Source of the DNA: Naasia sp. SYSU D00057
Lineage (GTDB): Bacteria > Actinomycetota > Actinomycetes > Actinomycetales > Microbacteriaceae
DNA length: 64,000 bases
Direction of reading: 5' to 3'
Assembly (NCBI RefSeq): GCF_017916505.1
Contig: NZ_JAFMSZ010000001.1
Span: forward strand, 248,001 to 312,000
The translations under genes and the position numbers were made by a program. Under the pieces are notes generated by a model, which worked only from the letters and a program-made list of their open reading frames with translations, was not told the origin of the DNA and made no database searches. The first letter of the stretch is position 1. Each line of letters begins with the position of its first letter. Of this stretch, positions 22,679 through 30,714 are shown one piece after another.

Positions 22679-24277
22679 GTGAGCAGCACAGCCGCTGCGC
22701 CGGGAGTGATCTCCCTGAGAGAGATCACCAAGGCGTTCCCCGGAGTCGTGGCCAATGACCGCATCTCCCTCGACATCGTCGGCGGGCAGGTCCACTGCCT
22801 GCTCGGCGAGAACGGTGCGGGCAAGTCGACCCTGATCAGCATCCTCGCCGGGATGCAGCAGCCGGACTCCGGCACGATCCTCGTGGACGGCGTCCCCACC
22901 CCCATCAACTCCCCCAAGGCGGCCGTCGACCTCGGCATCGGCGTGGTCCACCAGCACTCGACGCTCGTGCCCGCGTTCACGGTGCTCGAGAACCTGATGC
23001 TCGGCGAGACGGGGGTGCTGCGCAACGAGACCCGCGCGAAGGCACGTCTCGGTGAGCTCTCCGAGCTGCTCGGCGCCCGCATCGACCCGGACGCCCTGGC
23101 GGGCGACCTCGGCCTCGGCCAGCAGCAGCAGGTCGAGATCGCGAAGGCGATGTGGAAGGGCAGCCGGCTCCTCATCCTCGACGAGCCCACCTCCATGCTG
23201 ACGCCGCAGGCGATCGAGAAGCTCGCCGCGTCCGTCGCGCAGATCAAGGCGCAGGGCCTCGCCGTGGTGTTCATCACCCACAAGCTCCGCGAGGCCTACC
23301 AGATGGGCGACTGCGTGACGATCCTTCGCGGCGGCAAGAACGTCGGCCACATCGGCACCGAGGAGCTCGCCTCCTACAGCGAGGCGCAGGCGCAGCGCGC
23401 CATCCTCGCCGCGATGTTCGGCGACGACGTCGCCACCACCGCCGAGGCCGCCGAGCTCGCCGGCGCGACCGAGGCCGTGCGCGAGGTCGACGACCTCGAG
23501 ATCGGCGCCAAGCGGGCCCGCCTCGAGCTCACCGGCGTCGCCACCCGCGGCCACGGGCACGACGTCGACGTCCGCAACGTCTCGCTGAGCGTCCACGAGG
23601 GCGAGATCCTCGGCATCGCCGGCATCGACGGGCACGGCCAGGCGGCCCTCGCCCAGGTCGTCGCCGGCCAGCGCTCGGCCGCCGAGGGCACCATCCGCTT
23701 CGACGGCGAGGACGTCACCCGCCGCGGCGTGCGCGGTCGGCAGCAGCTGGGCCTCCGCTACGTCACCGACGACCGGCTGCACGAGGGCACCGTCGCCGGC
23801 ATGTCCGTCGCGATGAACCTCGTGCTCAAGCGGATCGGCCAGGCGCCGTTCTGGAAGATCGGCCAGATCAACCGCAAGGCGGTGGACGCGGAGGCGGAGC
23901 GGCTGATCGCCGAGTACGCGATCAAGACCCCGTCGTCCGGAACGCGAGCCGGCACGCTGTCCGGCGGCAACATCCAGAAGATCCTGCTCGCGCGCGAGCT
24001 CACCGACGGCGCACGGTTCGTCGTCGTCAACAAGCCGACGTACGGCCTCGACCTCAAGACCGTGAAGCTCGTCCGCCAGATCCTCACCGACTTCGCCGCC
24101 GGAGGGGGCAGCGTGCTGCTGCTCTCGACCGACCTCGACGAGCTTGTCGAGCTCTCGCACCGGATCGCCGTGATCTCGGACGGCGAGATCGTCGGCACCG
24201 TGCAGAACGACGGACGCGGCACCGCGGAGAAGGTCGGCCAGCTGATGACCGGAGCCATCGAGGGGGTCCACGCATGA
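22679..24277 (+). CDS. ABC transporter ATPase with two nucleotide-binding domains (sugar/nucleoside type)
   Basis: A 532-residue tandem ATPase of the RbsA/NupA class. Domain one has Walker A GENGAGKST (near 52-60), a relaxed signature LGLGQQQQVEIAKAM and Walker B LLILDEPTSML. Domain two has a degenerate P-loop (GIDGHGQAALAQ) and a good signature LSGGNIQKILLAREL. Such asymmetry is normal in this class. It energises the two permeases encoded next. The GTG start at 22679 follows GAGGAGAG. Overlaps the next gene by ATGA. Confidence 0.9.
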   Translation: MSSTAAAPGVISLREITKAFPGVVANDRISLDIVGGQVHCLLGENGAGKSTLISILAGMQQPDSGTILVDGVPTPINSPKAAVDLGIGVVHQHSTLVPAFTVLENLMLGETGVLRNETRAKARLGELSELLGARIDPDALAGDLGLGQQQQVEIAKAMWKGSRLLILDEPTSMLTPQAIEKLAASVAQIKAQGLAVVFITHKLREAYQMGDCVTILRGGKNVGHIGTEELASYSEAQAQRAILAAMFGDDVATTAEAAELAGATEAVREVDDLEIGAKRARLELTGVATRGHGHDVDVRNVSLSVHEGEILGIAGIDGHGQAALAQVVAGQRSAAEGTIRFDGEDVTRRGVRGRQQLGLRYVTDDRLHEGTVAGMSVAMNLVLKRIGQAPFWKIGQINRKAVDAEAERLIAEYAIKTPSSGTRAGTLSGGNIQKILLARELTDGARFVVVNKPTYGLDLKTVKLVRQILTDFAAGGGSVLLLSTDLDELVELSHRIAVISDGEIVGTVQNDGRGTAEKVGQLMTGAIEGVHA

Positions 24278-25488
24278 TCGAAGAGCTTCCGCGCTGGCGT
24301 CGGATCACCGACACCGTCGTGCGCTCCGTCCTCCCCGTCGTCCTGGCGCTCGTCGTCGCCGGGCTGATCATCGCCGCGATGGGCAGCAACCCGCTCGACT
24401 TCTTCGCCGGCGTCTGGAAGTACGGGGTCACGGGCAACAACTGGCAGGACAGCCTCCGGCTGATGGCACCGCTGATGATCATCGCCCTCGGCCTGATCGT
24501 CGCGTTCCGCGGCCAGCTGTGGAACCTCGGCTACAACGGCACGTTCCTGCTCGGATCGGTCGTCGCCGCCGGCGCGGGCCCGGTCCTCTTCCCGATCCTG
24601 CCCGGCTGGCTCGTGACCGCGGTCATCATCGTCGGCGCGCTGCTCATCGGCGCGATCTGGTCGATCGTGCCCGCCGTGCTCAAGGCCCGGTTCGGCACGA
24701 ACGAGATCATCACCTCGCTCGTCATGTCGTTCATCGCGATCGGCGTCGTGAACCTGCTCATCAAGGGGCCGCTGCACGACCCGAACCCTCGAGTGACGGC
24801 CCCGCAGACCGCGACCATCGACCGCGCTGACCTGCTGCCCTTCTTCGGCGGCACCCGCGTGCACGTCGGCTTCCTGGTAGCGATCGCGCTGGCGTTGGTC
24901 GCGCAGTTCGTGATCAGCCGGACGTCGTTCGGTGTCCGGCTCGACGTCTTCGGGGCCAGCCCGAAGGCCGCCCAGCACGTCGGCATCAGCCGCAGCTGGA
25001 TGATCGTCCTGCTGTTCAGCCTCTCCGGCGCCCTGATCGCCCTCGCGGGCACGATCGACGTGCTCGGCAACGTCACGTACATGCGGGCGAACTGGAACCC
25101 CGGGTACGGGGACGCCATCCTGCCCTTCGTGTTCCTCGCGCGGCTGAGCCCCCTGGGCGCGATTCCGCTCGTGGCCTTCTACTCGGTCTTCGCGAACGGC
25201 GGCATCAACGCCGCCCGCAGCGTCGGACTCAGCTCCGACTTCCTGCTCGTCGTGGTCGGTCTGATCCTCGTGTTCATGACGATCACCGAGTACGTCGGGG
25301 ACAAGCGCCGGCTCGGGCAGAGCTACCTGCCGGCCGGCATGAAGCAGTCGGTGATGTCGCTCTTCGGCCCCCGCACCACGGCCACAACCCGGGTCCCGTC
25401 CTCTCCCGAGAAGGCGACCACTCCCCCGGAGAAGGTCAGCACCACGAAGACGACGGCGACGCGCGCGCCCGGAAAGGTGACGACATGA
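24274..25488 (+). CDS. ABC transporter permease (BMP-type importer), with Thr/Lys/Pro-rich tail
   Basis: A 404-residue permease of the branched-chain/nucleoside-like superfamily with about nine hydrophobic segments. GQLWNLGYNGTFLLGSVVAAG and NEIITSLVMSFIAIGVVN are the conserved stretches of the family. After residue about 365 the protein continues into an unusual low-complexity tail rich in Thr, Lys and Pro (SPEKATTPPEKVSTTKTTAT), not needed for transport and probably cytoplasmic. Coupled to both neighbours by ATGA overlaps. Confidence 0.88.
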   Translation: MIEELPRWRRITDTVVRSVLPVVLALVVAGLIIAAMGSNPLDFFAGVWKYGVTGNNWQDSLRLMAPLMIIALGLIVAFRGQLWNLGYNGTFLLGSVVAAGAGPVLFPILPGWLVTAVIIVGALLIGAIWSIVPAVLKARFGTNEIITSLVMSFIAIGVVNLLIKGPLHDPNPRVTAPQTATIDRADLLPFFGGTRVHVGFLVAIALALVAQFVISRTSFGVRLDVFGASPKAAQHVGISRSWMIVLLFSLSGALIALAGTIDVLGNVTYMRANWNPGYGDAILPFVFLARLSPLGAIPLVAFYSVFANGGINAARSVGLSSDFLLVVVGLILVFMTITEYVGDKRRLGQSYLPAGMKQSVMSLFGPRTTATTRVPSSPEKATTPPEKVSTTKTTATRAPGKVTT

Positions 25489-26417
25489 GCGAGCTGCTGT
25501 CGGCGACGGTCCTCGCCGCCTTCCTCACGGCGATCATCGTCCAGACGATGCCGCTCATCCTCGCCGCCGTCGGCGAGACGATCGGCGAGCAGTCCGGGGT
25601 GCTCAACCTCGGCATCGAGGGCGTCATGCTCGTCGGCGCGTACAGCGGCTACGTGACCGCCCTCGTCACCGGCAGCCCGTGGCTGGGGATGCTCGGCGGC
25701 ATCGCTGGAGGCGTGGTCGCGAACCTCCTGATGCTCGTCCTCAACATCTGGCTGGGGCTCAACCAGATCGTCATCGGCCTCGCGATCACGCTGATGGGCG
25801 AGGGCATCACGGCCGTGCTCTACCTCCAGAACTACGGCAAGAGCCCGCAGAGCGTGCCCGGCGACGCCTGGGTGATCCCGGGACTGTCGGACCTGCCGGT
25901 CGTCGGACCGTCGCTGTTCCGGCAGTCCGGCATCTTCTGGGTGCTCCTCCTCACCCTGGTCGTGGTCGCGTTCCTTCTCGCGAGGACGAACTGGGGCCTG
26001 TCCATCCGGGCCGCCGGGCAGAAGCCGTCCTCGCTCGACGCGGCCGGCGGCAACGTGGTGCGGACCCGCTCCTCCGCGGTCCTGCTCAACGGCGCGTTCG
26101 TCGGAGCGGGCGGAGCTTTCCTCTCCGTCCTCACGACCGGAACCTTCACCCCATTCATGACGGGTGGCCTCGGGTTCATCGCGATCGTCATCACGATGCT
26201 CTCCCGCGGGCGGGTGGCCTGGATCGTCGTCACCTCGCTGCTCTACGGCATCGCGGTCGCGATCAAGAACCCGCTGCAGCTGATCGGCGTCACCGTCCCG
26301 GCCGACGTCTTCCAGATGCTGCCGTTCATCGTCGTGATGCTGACGCTGATCATCTTCGCGCGGAGCTCCATGGTGCCGCCGGCACTCGGCGCCCCGTACA
26401 CCCGCGGCGCGCGCTGA
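25485..26417 (+). CDS. ABC transporter permease, second subunit
   Basis: A 310-residue hydrophobic protein with about eight to nine membrane segments. LILAAVGETIGEQSGVLNLG followed by IEGVMLVGAY is the classic opening of the smaller permease of BMP-dependent importers, and GLNQIVIGLAITLMGEG is the conserved cytoplasmic loop. It forms a heterodimer with the product of the previous gene. The PPAT gene follows 35 bases later with its own AGAGAGGA, so the operon continues. Confidence 0.9.
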   Translation: MSELLSATVLAAFLTAIIVQTMPLILAAVGETIGEQSGVLNLGIEGVMLVGAYSGYVTALVTGSPWLGMLGGIAGGVVANLLMLVLNIWLGLNQIVIGLAITLMGEGITAVLYLQNYGKSPQSVPGDAWVIPGLSDLPVVGPSLFRQSGIFWVLLLTLVVVAFLLARTNWGLSIRAAGQKPSSLDAAGGNVVRTRSSAVLLNGAFVGAGGAFLSVLTTGTFTPFMTGGLGFIAIVITMLSRGRVAWIVVTSLLYGIAVAIKNPLQLIGVTVPADVFQMLPFIVVMLTLIIFARSSMVPPALGAPYTRGAR

Positions 26418-26452
26418 CGCGTCCGCTTCCGACCGTCAGAGAGGACCGTCCC

Positions 26453-27661
26453 ATGCAGAAGCTCGAGTTCACCCTGTCCGCGGGGCCCGTGGAGGTCACC
26501 GCGGCGACCCTGGCGGGCCTCGCGAAGCCGATCCAGTACCACTACGACGACGACTTCAAGGCGACGTTCCGCCGGGTGCAGGAGAAGACGGCCGAGATCC
26601 TGCAGACCCGGAACGACGTGCTCATCCTGCAGGGCGAGGCGATCCTCGGCCTCGAGGGCGCCCTCAAGTCGCTGGTGACCCCTGGCATGAAGGTGCTCAA
26701 CCTCGTGCAGGGCATCTTCGGCAAGGGCACCGGGTACTGGCTCCGCGACTTCGGAGCAGAAGTGCACGAGCTCGAGGTCGGCTACGACGACGCCGTGACG
26801 CCCGAGATGGTCGAGGAGTTCCTCGACGCCCATCCCAGCATCGAGATGGTCTGCCTCGTCGCCTCCGAGACCCCGTCGGGCACGGTCACCGACGTCTCCC
26901 GGATCGGCCCCATGTGCCGCGACCGCGGCATCCTTACCTACGTCGACACCGTGTCCGGCGTGCTCGGCATGGAGCACCGCACCGACGACTGGGGCCTCGA
27001 CCTCTGTGTGACCGGCCCGCAGAAGTGCCTCGGCGGCGCTCCCGGCCTCTCCCTCATCTCGGTGAGCCAGCGCGCCTGGGACAAGATCTACTCGAACCCG
27101 GCGGCCCCGCGCGACTCCTACCTCTCCCTCCTCGACTGGAAGGAGAAGTGGCTCGGCGACGGGCGCTTCCCGTACACGCCGTCGGTCAGCGACATCAACG
27201 GCCTCGAGGCCGCGCTCGACCAGGCCCTCGCCGAGGGCATCGACCAGGTCATCCAGCGCCACGTCGACGCCCGCGAGCTCACCAAGGCCGGGGCCCGTGC
27301 GATGGGCCTCGAGTTCTGGGCGCGGCGCGAGGAGAGCATGTCGGCGTGCGTGACCTCGATTCGCCTCCCAGACGACATCGACAACGCCGAGGTGCGCGAC
27401 CTCGCCCGATCGAAGTACGGCGTGATGTTCTCCCACGGCCAGGGCGCCGGCAACCTCATCCGCCTCTCCCACATGGGCTCGACCGCCGGCGGGTTCCACT
27501 CGATCGTCGGCCTCACCGCGCTCGGCCGGACGCTGCTCGACCTCGGCATGAAGCTCGACCTCGGCATGAAGCTCGACGTCGGCGCCGGCGTGGACGCGGC
27601 GCTCGAGGTGCTGAGCGAGCAGCGGGGGCGTCAGCGCAGCGCCGCCGACGCGCTGGTTTAG
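26453..27661 (+). CDS. Pyridoxamine-pyruvate aminotransferase (PPAT)-like class V aminotransferase
   Basis: A fold-type I aminotransferase of 402 residues that would transfer the amino group of pyridoxamine to pyruvate, giving pyridoxal and alanine. This enzyme uses pyridoxamine as substrate, not PLP as cofactor. LSAGPVEV opens the protein, ETPSGT is at 139-144, and the Schiff-base lysine is Lys191 in VTGPQKCLGGAPGLS. FPYTPSVSDINGLEAALD closely resembles M. loti PPAT (Mlr6806). Alanine-glyoxylate transaminase is the usual automatic label for this family, but the company of pyridoxal catabolic genes makes PPAT far more likely. An 18-bp in-frame tandem repeat near 27536-27571 lengthens a C-terminal helix. 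Confidence 0.85.
   Translation: MQKLEFTLSAGPVEVTAATLAGLAKPIQYHYDDDFKATFRRVQEKTAEILQTRNDVLILQGEAILGLEGALKSLVTPGMKVLNLVQGIFGKGTGYWLRDFGAEVHELEVGYDDAVTPEMVEEFLDAHPSIEMVCLVASETPSGTVTDVSRIGPMCRDRGILTYVDTVSGVLGMEHRTDDWGLDLCVTGPQKCLGGAPGLSLISVSQRAWDKIYSNPAAPRDSYLSLLDWKEKWLGDGRFPYTPSVSDINGLEAALDQALAEGIDQVIQRHVDARELTKAGARAMGLEFWARREESMSACVTSIRLPDDIDNAEVRDLARSKYGVMFSHGQGAGNLIRLSHMGSTAGGFHSIVGLTALGRTLLDLGMKLDLGMKLDVGAGVDAALEVLSEQRGRQRSAADALV
27536..27577 (+). repeat. In-frame 18-bp tandem repeat inside the PPAT gene
   Basis: The unit CTCGACCTCGGCATGAAG occurs twice (27536-27553 and 27554-27571), plus six bases of a third copy, encoding the peptide LDLGMK twice. It is perfect at DNA level, so it is either recent or prone to slippage. 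Confidence 0.9.
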
Positions 27662-27674
27662 GCTCGACGCCTCT

Positions 27675-28466
27675 ATGAATGCCATGAATGCACCGGACGG
27701 GGTGGAGCCGGTTCCCTCTCTCGCGCAGCGGACCAAGGGTGTCGACAGCGCCCGGCGGGTGCTGCAGATCCTCCTCCAGTTCTCGGAGAGCCGTCCCGAG
27801 CTCACCATCGACAACGTGCTCGAGAGCTTCGACATCTCGGTGCCGAGCGCCTACCGCTACCTGTCGCTGCTGCGGGAGATGAACCTCATCGAGGAGCGCA
27901 GCAAGGGCACGTTCGTGCTCAGTCCGCGCATCCTTCAGCTCGCCCACTCGGCGGAGGCGTCGCTCGACTACCGGACCCTCGCGCAGCCGATCCTCGATCG
28001 CATGCGCGAGGAGACCGGCGAGACGGCGCTGTACCTCCGCCGGGTCAACGACGCCGCCGTCTGCCTCGCGATCGCCGAGAGCGACCACCAGATCTCGATC
28101 TCGTTCCAGCCGGGTCACCTGATGCCGCTGCACCAGGGCGCCGCGCCGAAGGTGTTGCTCTCCGAGTACAGCGACGCGAAGCGGGAGCAGTACATCGACC
28201 TGCTCCGCCCGCCCATGTCGAAGGCGGCCCGCGCGAAGCTCGAGGCGGATCTGGGGGCGATTCGGGACAGCGGGTACGCGGAGTCGGCTGCTGAGGTCGA
28301 CGCTGGGGTGTGGGCTGCTGCTGCCGCTGTGCGGTCCTACGGCGCGCTCGTCGGTGCGGTCACGGTCGTCGCGCCCGCGTATCGGCTCTCCGAGTCGCAT
28401 CGGCGGCAGATCGGGGATGTCGTGCGGGCCGGGGCGGCGGAGTTCGAGGCGGTCATCGCGCAGTAG
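27675..28466 (+). CDS. IclR-family transcriptional regulator of the vitamin B6 regulon
   Basis: A 263-residue IclR protein. The N-terminal winged helix includes DNVLESFDISVPSAYRYLSLLREM (roughly residues 52-75, given here across the helix-turn-helix), and the C-terminal effector domain has the usual GETALYLRRVND and LHQGAAPKVLLSEYSD segments. The gene starts 13 bases after the PPAT stop with no strong ribosome site of its own; a second in-frame ATG at 27684 is an alternative start. It is the only regulator in the regulon, so it probably senses a B6 vitamer or 4-pyridoxate and binds the TTCTCA-type sites upstream of the transporter and lactonase units. Confidence 0.85.
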   Translation: MNAMNAPDGVEPVPSLAQRTKGVDSARRVLQILLQFSESRPELTIDNVLESFDISVPSAYRYLSLLREMNLIEERSKGTFVLSPRILQLAHSAEASLDYRTLAQPILDRMREETGETALYLRRVNDAAVCLAIAESDHQISISFQPGHLMPLHQGAAPKVLLSEYSDAKREQYIDLLRPPMSKAARAKLEADLGAIRDSGYAESAAEVDAGVWAAAAAVRSYGALVGAVTVVAPAYRLSESHRRQIGDVVRAGAAEFEAVIAQ

Positions 28467-28494
28467 CGGAGCGCCTACTGGGTCACGCAGGTAC

Positions 28495-29277
28495 TCAGTA
28501 CCAGACGTCGCAGGCGATCCCGTCTCCGTCGCGATCGAGCGCGTAGATGTCGCTCCCGACCACCGTCACGGGGCCTCGGACGTAGGACGGTCCGTTGCCA
28601 GCTCCGCCGTCGCAGTCCACGTCGAAATCGATGGGGACGCACGCGCCGCCGTAGTTCGGGTCGCACCCCTCCCCCGCCGCTGATGCCGGCGGAGCAACGG
28701 GCGCGGGCGGAGCGACGTAGGTGCCGACGGAGGTGATCTCCTCCACCGGCGGCGTGGTGATCTCGTCCGCCGTGACTGTGCGCTCGACCTCGATTCCGTC
28801 ATGGAGAGTCACCCGATAGGTCTTGGTTCGGACCCCGTCCACACCGACCTGGGTCACCGCCGACGTGCCGGCGTCGCGGCTCGGGTCGTCCACGGTGGTG
28901 CGCGAGAACGGGACGACTTCCGTCTCGGCGGCCGTCGTGAAGGTCTCTTCCGGGCCGTCGCCAGGGGCGGTCGGCTTGGACATCGCATCGGCGTCAGAGA
29001 TCGCCGCTGCACCGTTGGCCAGCTGCGCGTGCGCGCCTCCTGTGGAGATCGCACCGATGAAGAGAAGCAGCGCCGCGGAGGCCGCGATGACGACGTTCCG
29101 CGGCCGCAGGAGCGGCCCGAATCTTCGTGGCGGAGCGGACGCGCTGCGCGCCGTCGCAGATGCGTAAGTGTCGCTGGTCGGTGCCCCGAAGAGTTGCGAG
29201 GCCCACTGCTCTCCGTCCCACCAGCGCATCTGCCCGGGTTTCTCCGGATCCTTGTACCAGCCAGCCGGGCGGCTCAT
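28495..29277 (-). CDS. DUF2510, G5-like and excalibur domain membrane protein
   Basis: A 260-residue actinobacterial surface protein. An N-terminal DUF2510 motif (GWYKDPEKPGQMRWWDGEQW, 6-25) precedes one membrane segment (residues about 60-78). The extracellular part contains a G5-like stretch (TKTYRVTLHDGIEVERTV), a proline/alanine linker and a C-terminal excalibur calcium-binding motif DRDGDGIACD. Cysteines in GCDPNYGGACVP and CDGGAG likely pair. Such proteins are attached to the cell surface with unclear roles. It is convergent with the IclR gene and monocistronic. Confidence 0.85.
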   Translation of the reverse strand: MSRPAGWYKDPEKPGQMRWWDGEQWASQLFGAPTSDTYASATARSASAPPRRFGPLLRPRNVVIAASAALLLFIGAISTGGAHAQLANGAAAISDADAMSKPTAPGDGPEETFTTAAETEVVPFSRTTVDDPSRDAGTSAVTQVGVDGVRTKTYRVTLHDGIEVERTVTADEITTPPVEEITSVGTYVAPPAPVAPPASAAGEGCDPNYGGACVPIDFDVDCDGGAGNGPSYVRGPVTVVGSDIYALDRDGDGIACDVWY

Positions 29278-29639
29278 TTCGTTCTCCTCTTGTCGGCGTC
29301 GCCTCGATCAGATTGGCGCGCCCAGCGACGTGGTGCCATCGGCAGGCGTCCCCCAGAACGCGGGCCAGCACTTTTGGACCGACCTTTCCCCAGGCAATGT
29401 CGCCGGAACTAAGACGACTCTCCGCGCAAAGACTGGGTGGTGCCGTTCGGGCACGGCGATGAACTATCGCGCATAAAACGCCAACAAACGCAAGCCGGTC
29501 CCCCCGGACTGGGGGAAGTTACCGCAGAGCGACCTTCGTTAGTGTCCAGCGAAGAGGCCACCCACCTCTCTCTTCGTCTCCGACCCCGAACGGTCCACTT
29601 TCCGGCGATAAGCCGGTTCACGTGGATTGTGGAGAACCC
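29278..29639. other. Intergenic region upstream of the four-gene envelope module
   Basis: About 360 bases without a credible gene between two divergent genes. It includes a GC-rich inverted stretch around 29500-29515 and a -10-like TAGTGT near 29540, but no strong promoter pair could be picked by eye. Confidence 0.5.
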
Positions 29640-30299
29640 ATGACCCTGTCTAGATCCGAGCGCCCTTCTCTGCGGTCCGGCGTGCCCTTTTGGACGCGCA
29701 TTTCCCTGCAGCGGAACGCGCGCCGCGACGGAGCCCGCAATATCCCCCATATCGATGCGCTGACCAATTCCGGCACCGTCGCATCGACGACGCCGAAGAT
29801 CGGAATGATCACCAGGCTGGCGGACGACTCCGCGCGGACCGTGTGGCGGAAGCTCGACGAGGCGAGTCGCGACGATCGCGAGTACGTCGAGCGCGCCGCA
29901 CCGCTGCGCCAACTGCTCGAGGCTCGACTCGACGCGCTGTCCACCGCCGTTTCGGACACGCAGGCCTCCACCGTCGAGGCGGAGGAGTTCCGGCGACTGA
30001 GCCGCGAACTCGCCGCCGTCGACCGGCACGTCGTCGAGGCGAGGGCACGCATCGACGAGCGGACGAAGGCCGCACACCTCGCGATCGAGCACCTTGTCGA
30101 CCGAGCGAACCAGCAGCTCTATATCTACTGGTACGCCCTCCGACGGCATCACCGATATCGGGATGCGCTCGTCGATGAACCCAAGCCCATCCCGGCGCCC
30201 GAGTGGCTCCCCGCCGCCGCAACCTCCGACGGCGGCCACCGGACGACCGATGCCCTCCCGATGAAGTGGACTGGAGAGAAGCGCCGTGCCAAGAACTAG
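29640..30299 (+). CDS. Hypothetical coiled-coil protein, first gene of the envelope module
   Basis: A 219-residue protein with no recognised domain. Residues 65-150 are charged and heptad-like (ERAAPLRQLLEARLDALSTA and following), predicting a coiled coil. A short aromatic patch QQLYIYWYALRRHHRYRD comes next, then a proline-rich, basic tail. No signal peptide. The ATG at 29640 follows GGAGAA; a GTG eighteen bases upstream is possible. The next gene overlaps its end by 14 bases. The tight four-gene arrangement implies a joint complex, probably at the membrane where its partners sit. Confidence 0.7.
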   Translation: MTLSRSERPSLRSGVPFWTRISLQRNARRDGARNIPHIDALTNSGTVASTTPKIGMITRLADDSARTVWRKLDEASRDDREYVERAAPLRQLLEARLDALSTAVSDTQASTVEAEEFRRLSRELAAVDRHVVEARARIDERTKAAHLAIEHLVDRANQQLYIYWYALRRHHRYRDALVDEPKPIPAPEWLPAAATSDGGHRTTDALPMKWTGEKRRAKN

Positions 30300-30714
30300 A
30301 GGAGCCCGCTACCCGGGAGCCGCAACCGCCATCGTTTCCAGCGCAGCGATCGGCCGGACACGTGGTGTCCAGCCGGTCGACTACGACCTCAGCGAGCTGA
30401 GCAAGTTCGAGAACATGATCCTCGGGCGACTCCGCTCGATGATGGACGCGAACGCGACCGACGCCGAGACGCTGCGAGTCCTCGACGGGCATCTCGCCGC
30501 TGGAGAACGCGAGTTGCACCTGGGACTCGACGTGCAGCGCACCCATCACCAGAAGGCCGCCGCGAACCTCGTCAGCATCGCCGAGGACAACCTCGCCGCC
30601 GCCCGTACCCGACTCGACCGCGGAGAGTTCCGCCTCGACCGCGCATCGCGGGCACTCACGGAACTCGAAGCCAAGCTGGCCCGTCACGACCCGGAGGGCA
30701 ACATCCATGTCTAG
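30286..30714 (+). CDS. Hypothetical coiled-coil protein, second gene of the envelope module
   Basis: A 142-residue soluble protein, GTG start at 30286 inside the end of the previous gene. The second half is a long amphipathic helix (HHQKAAANLVSIAEDNLAAA, then ALTELEAKLARHDPEG). No family was recognised. It overlaps the membrane-protein gene by eight bases. Could be a small adaptor for the membrane subunit. Confidence 0.65.
   Translation: MPRTRGARYPGAATAIVSSAAIGRTRGVQPVDYDLSELSKFENMILGRLRSMMDANATDAETLRVLDGHLAAGERELHLGLDVQRTHHQKAAANLVSIAEDNLAAARTRLDRGEFRLDRASRALTELEAKLARHDPEGNIHV

Noticed and set aside
21386-24271. 961-codon minus-strand frame opposite the BMP binding protein and ATPase
   Set aside because: Same GC artefact. 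The plus strand encodes complete lipobox, Walker and signature motifs.
26453-27661. Reading the class V aminotransferase as serine-glyoxylate or alanine-glyoxylate transaminase
   Set aside because: The conserved stretches and the adjoining pyridoxal genes favour pyridoxamine-pyruvate aminotransferase; no glyoxylate genes are near.
29278-29639. Small gene in the gap before the envelope module
   Set aside because: Overlapping short frames on both strands show no ribosome site, family motif or codon bias.
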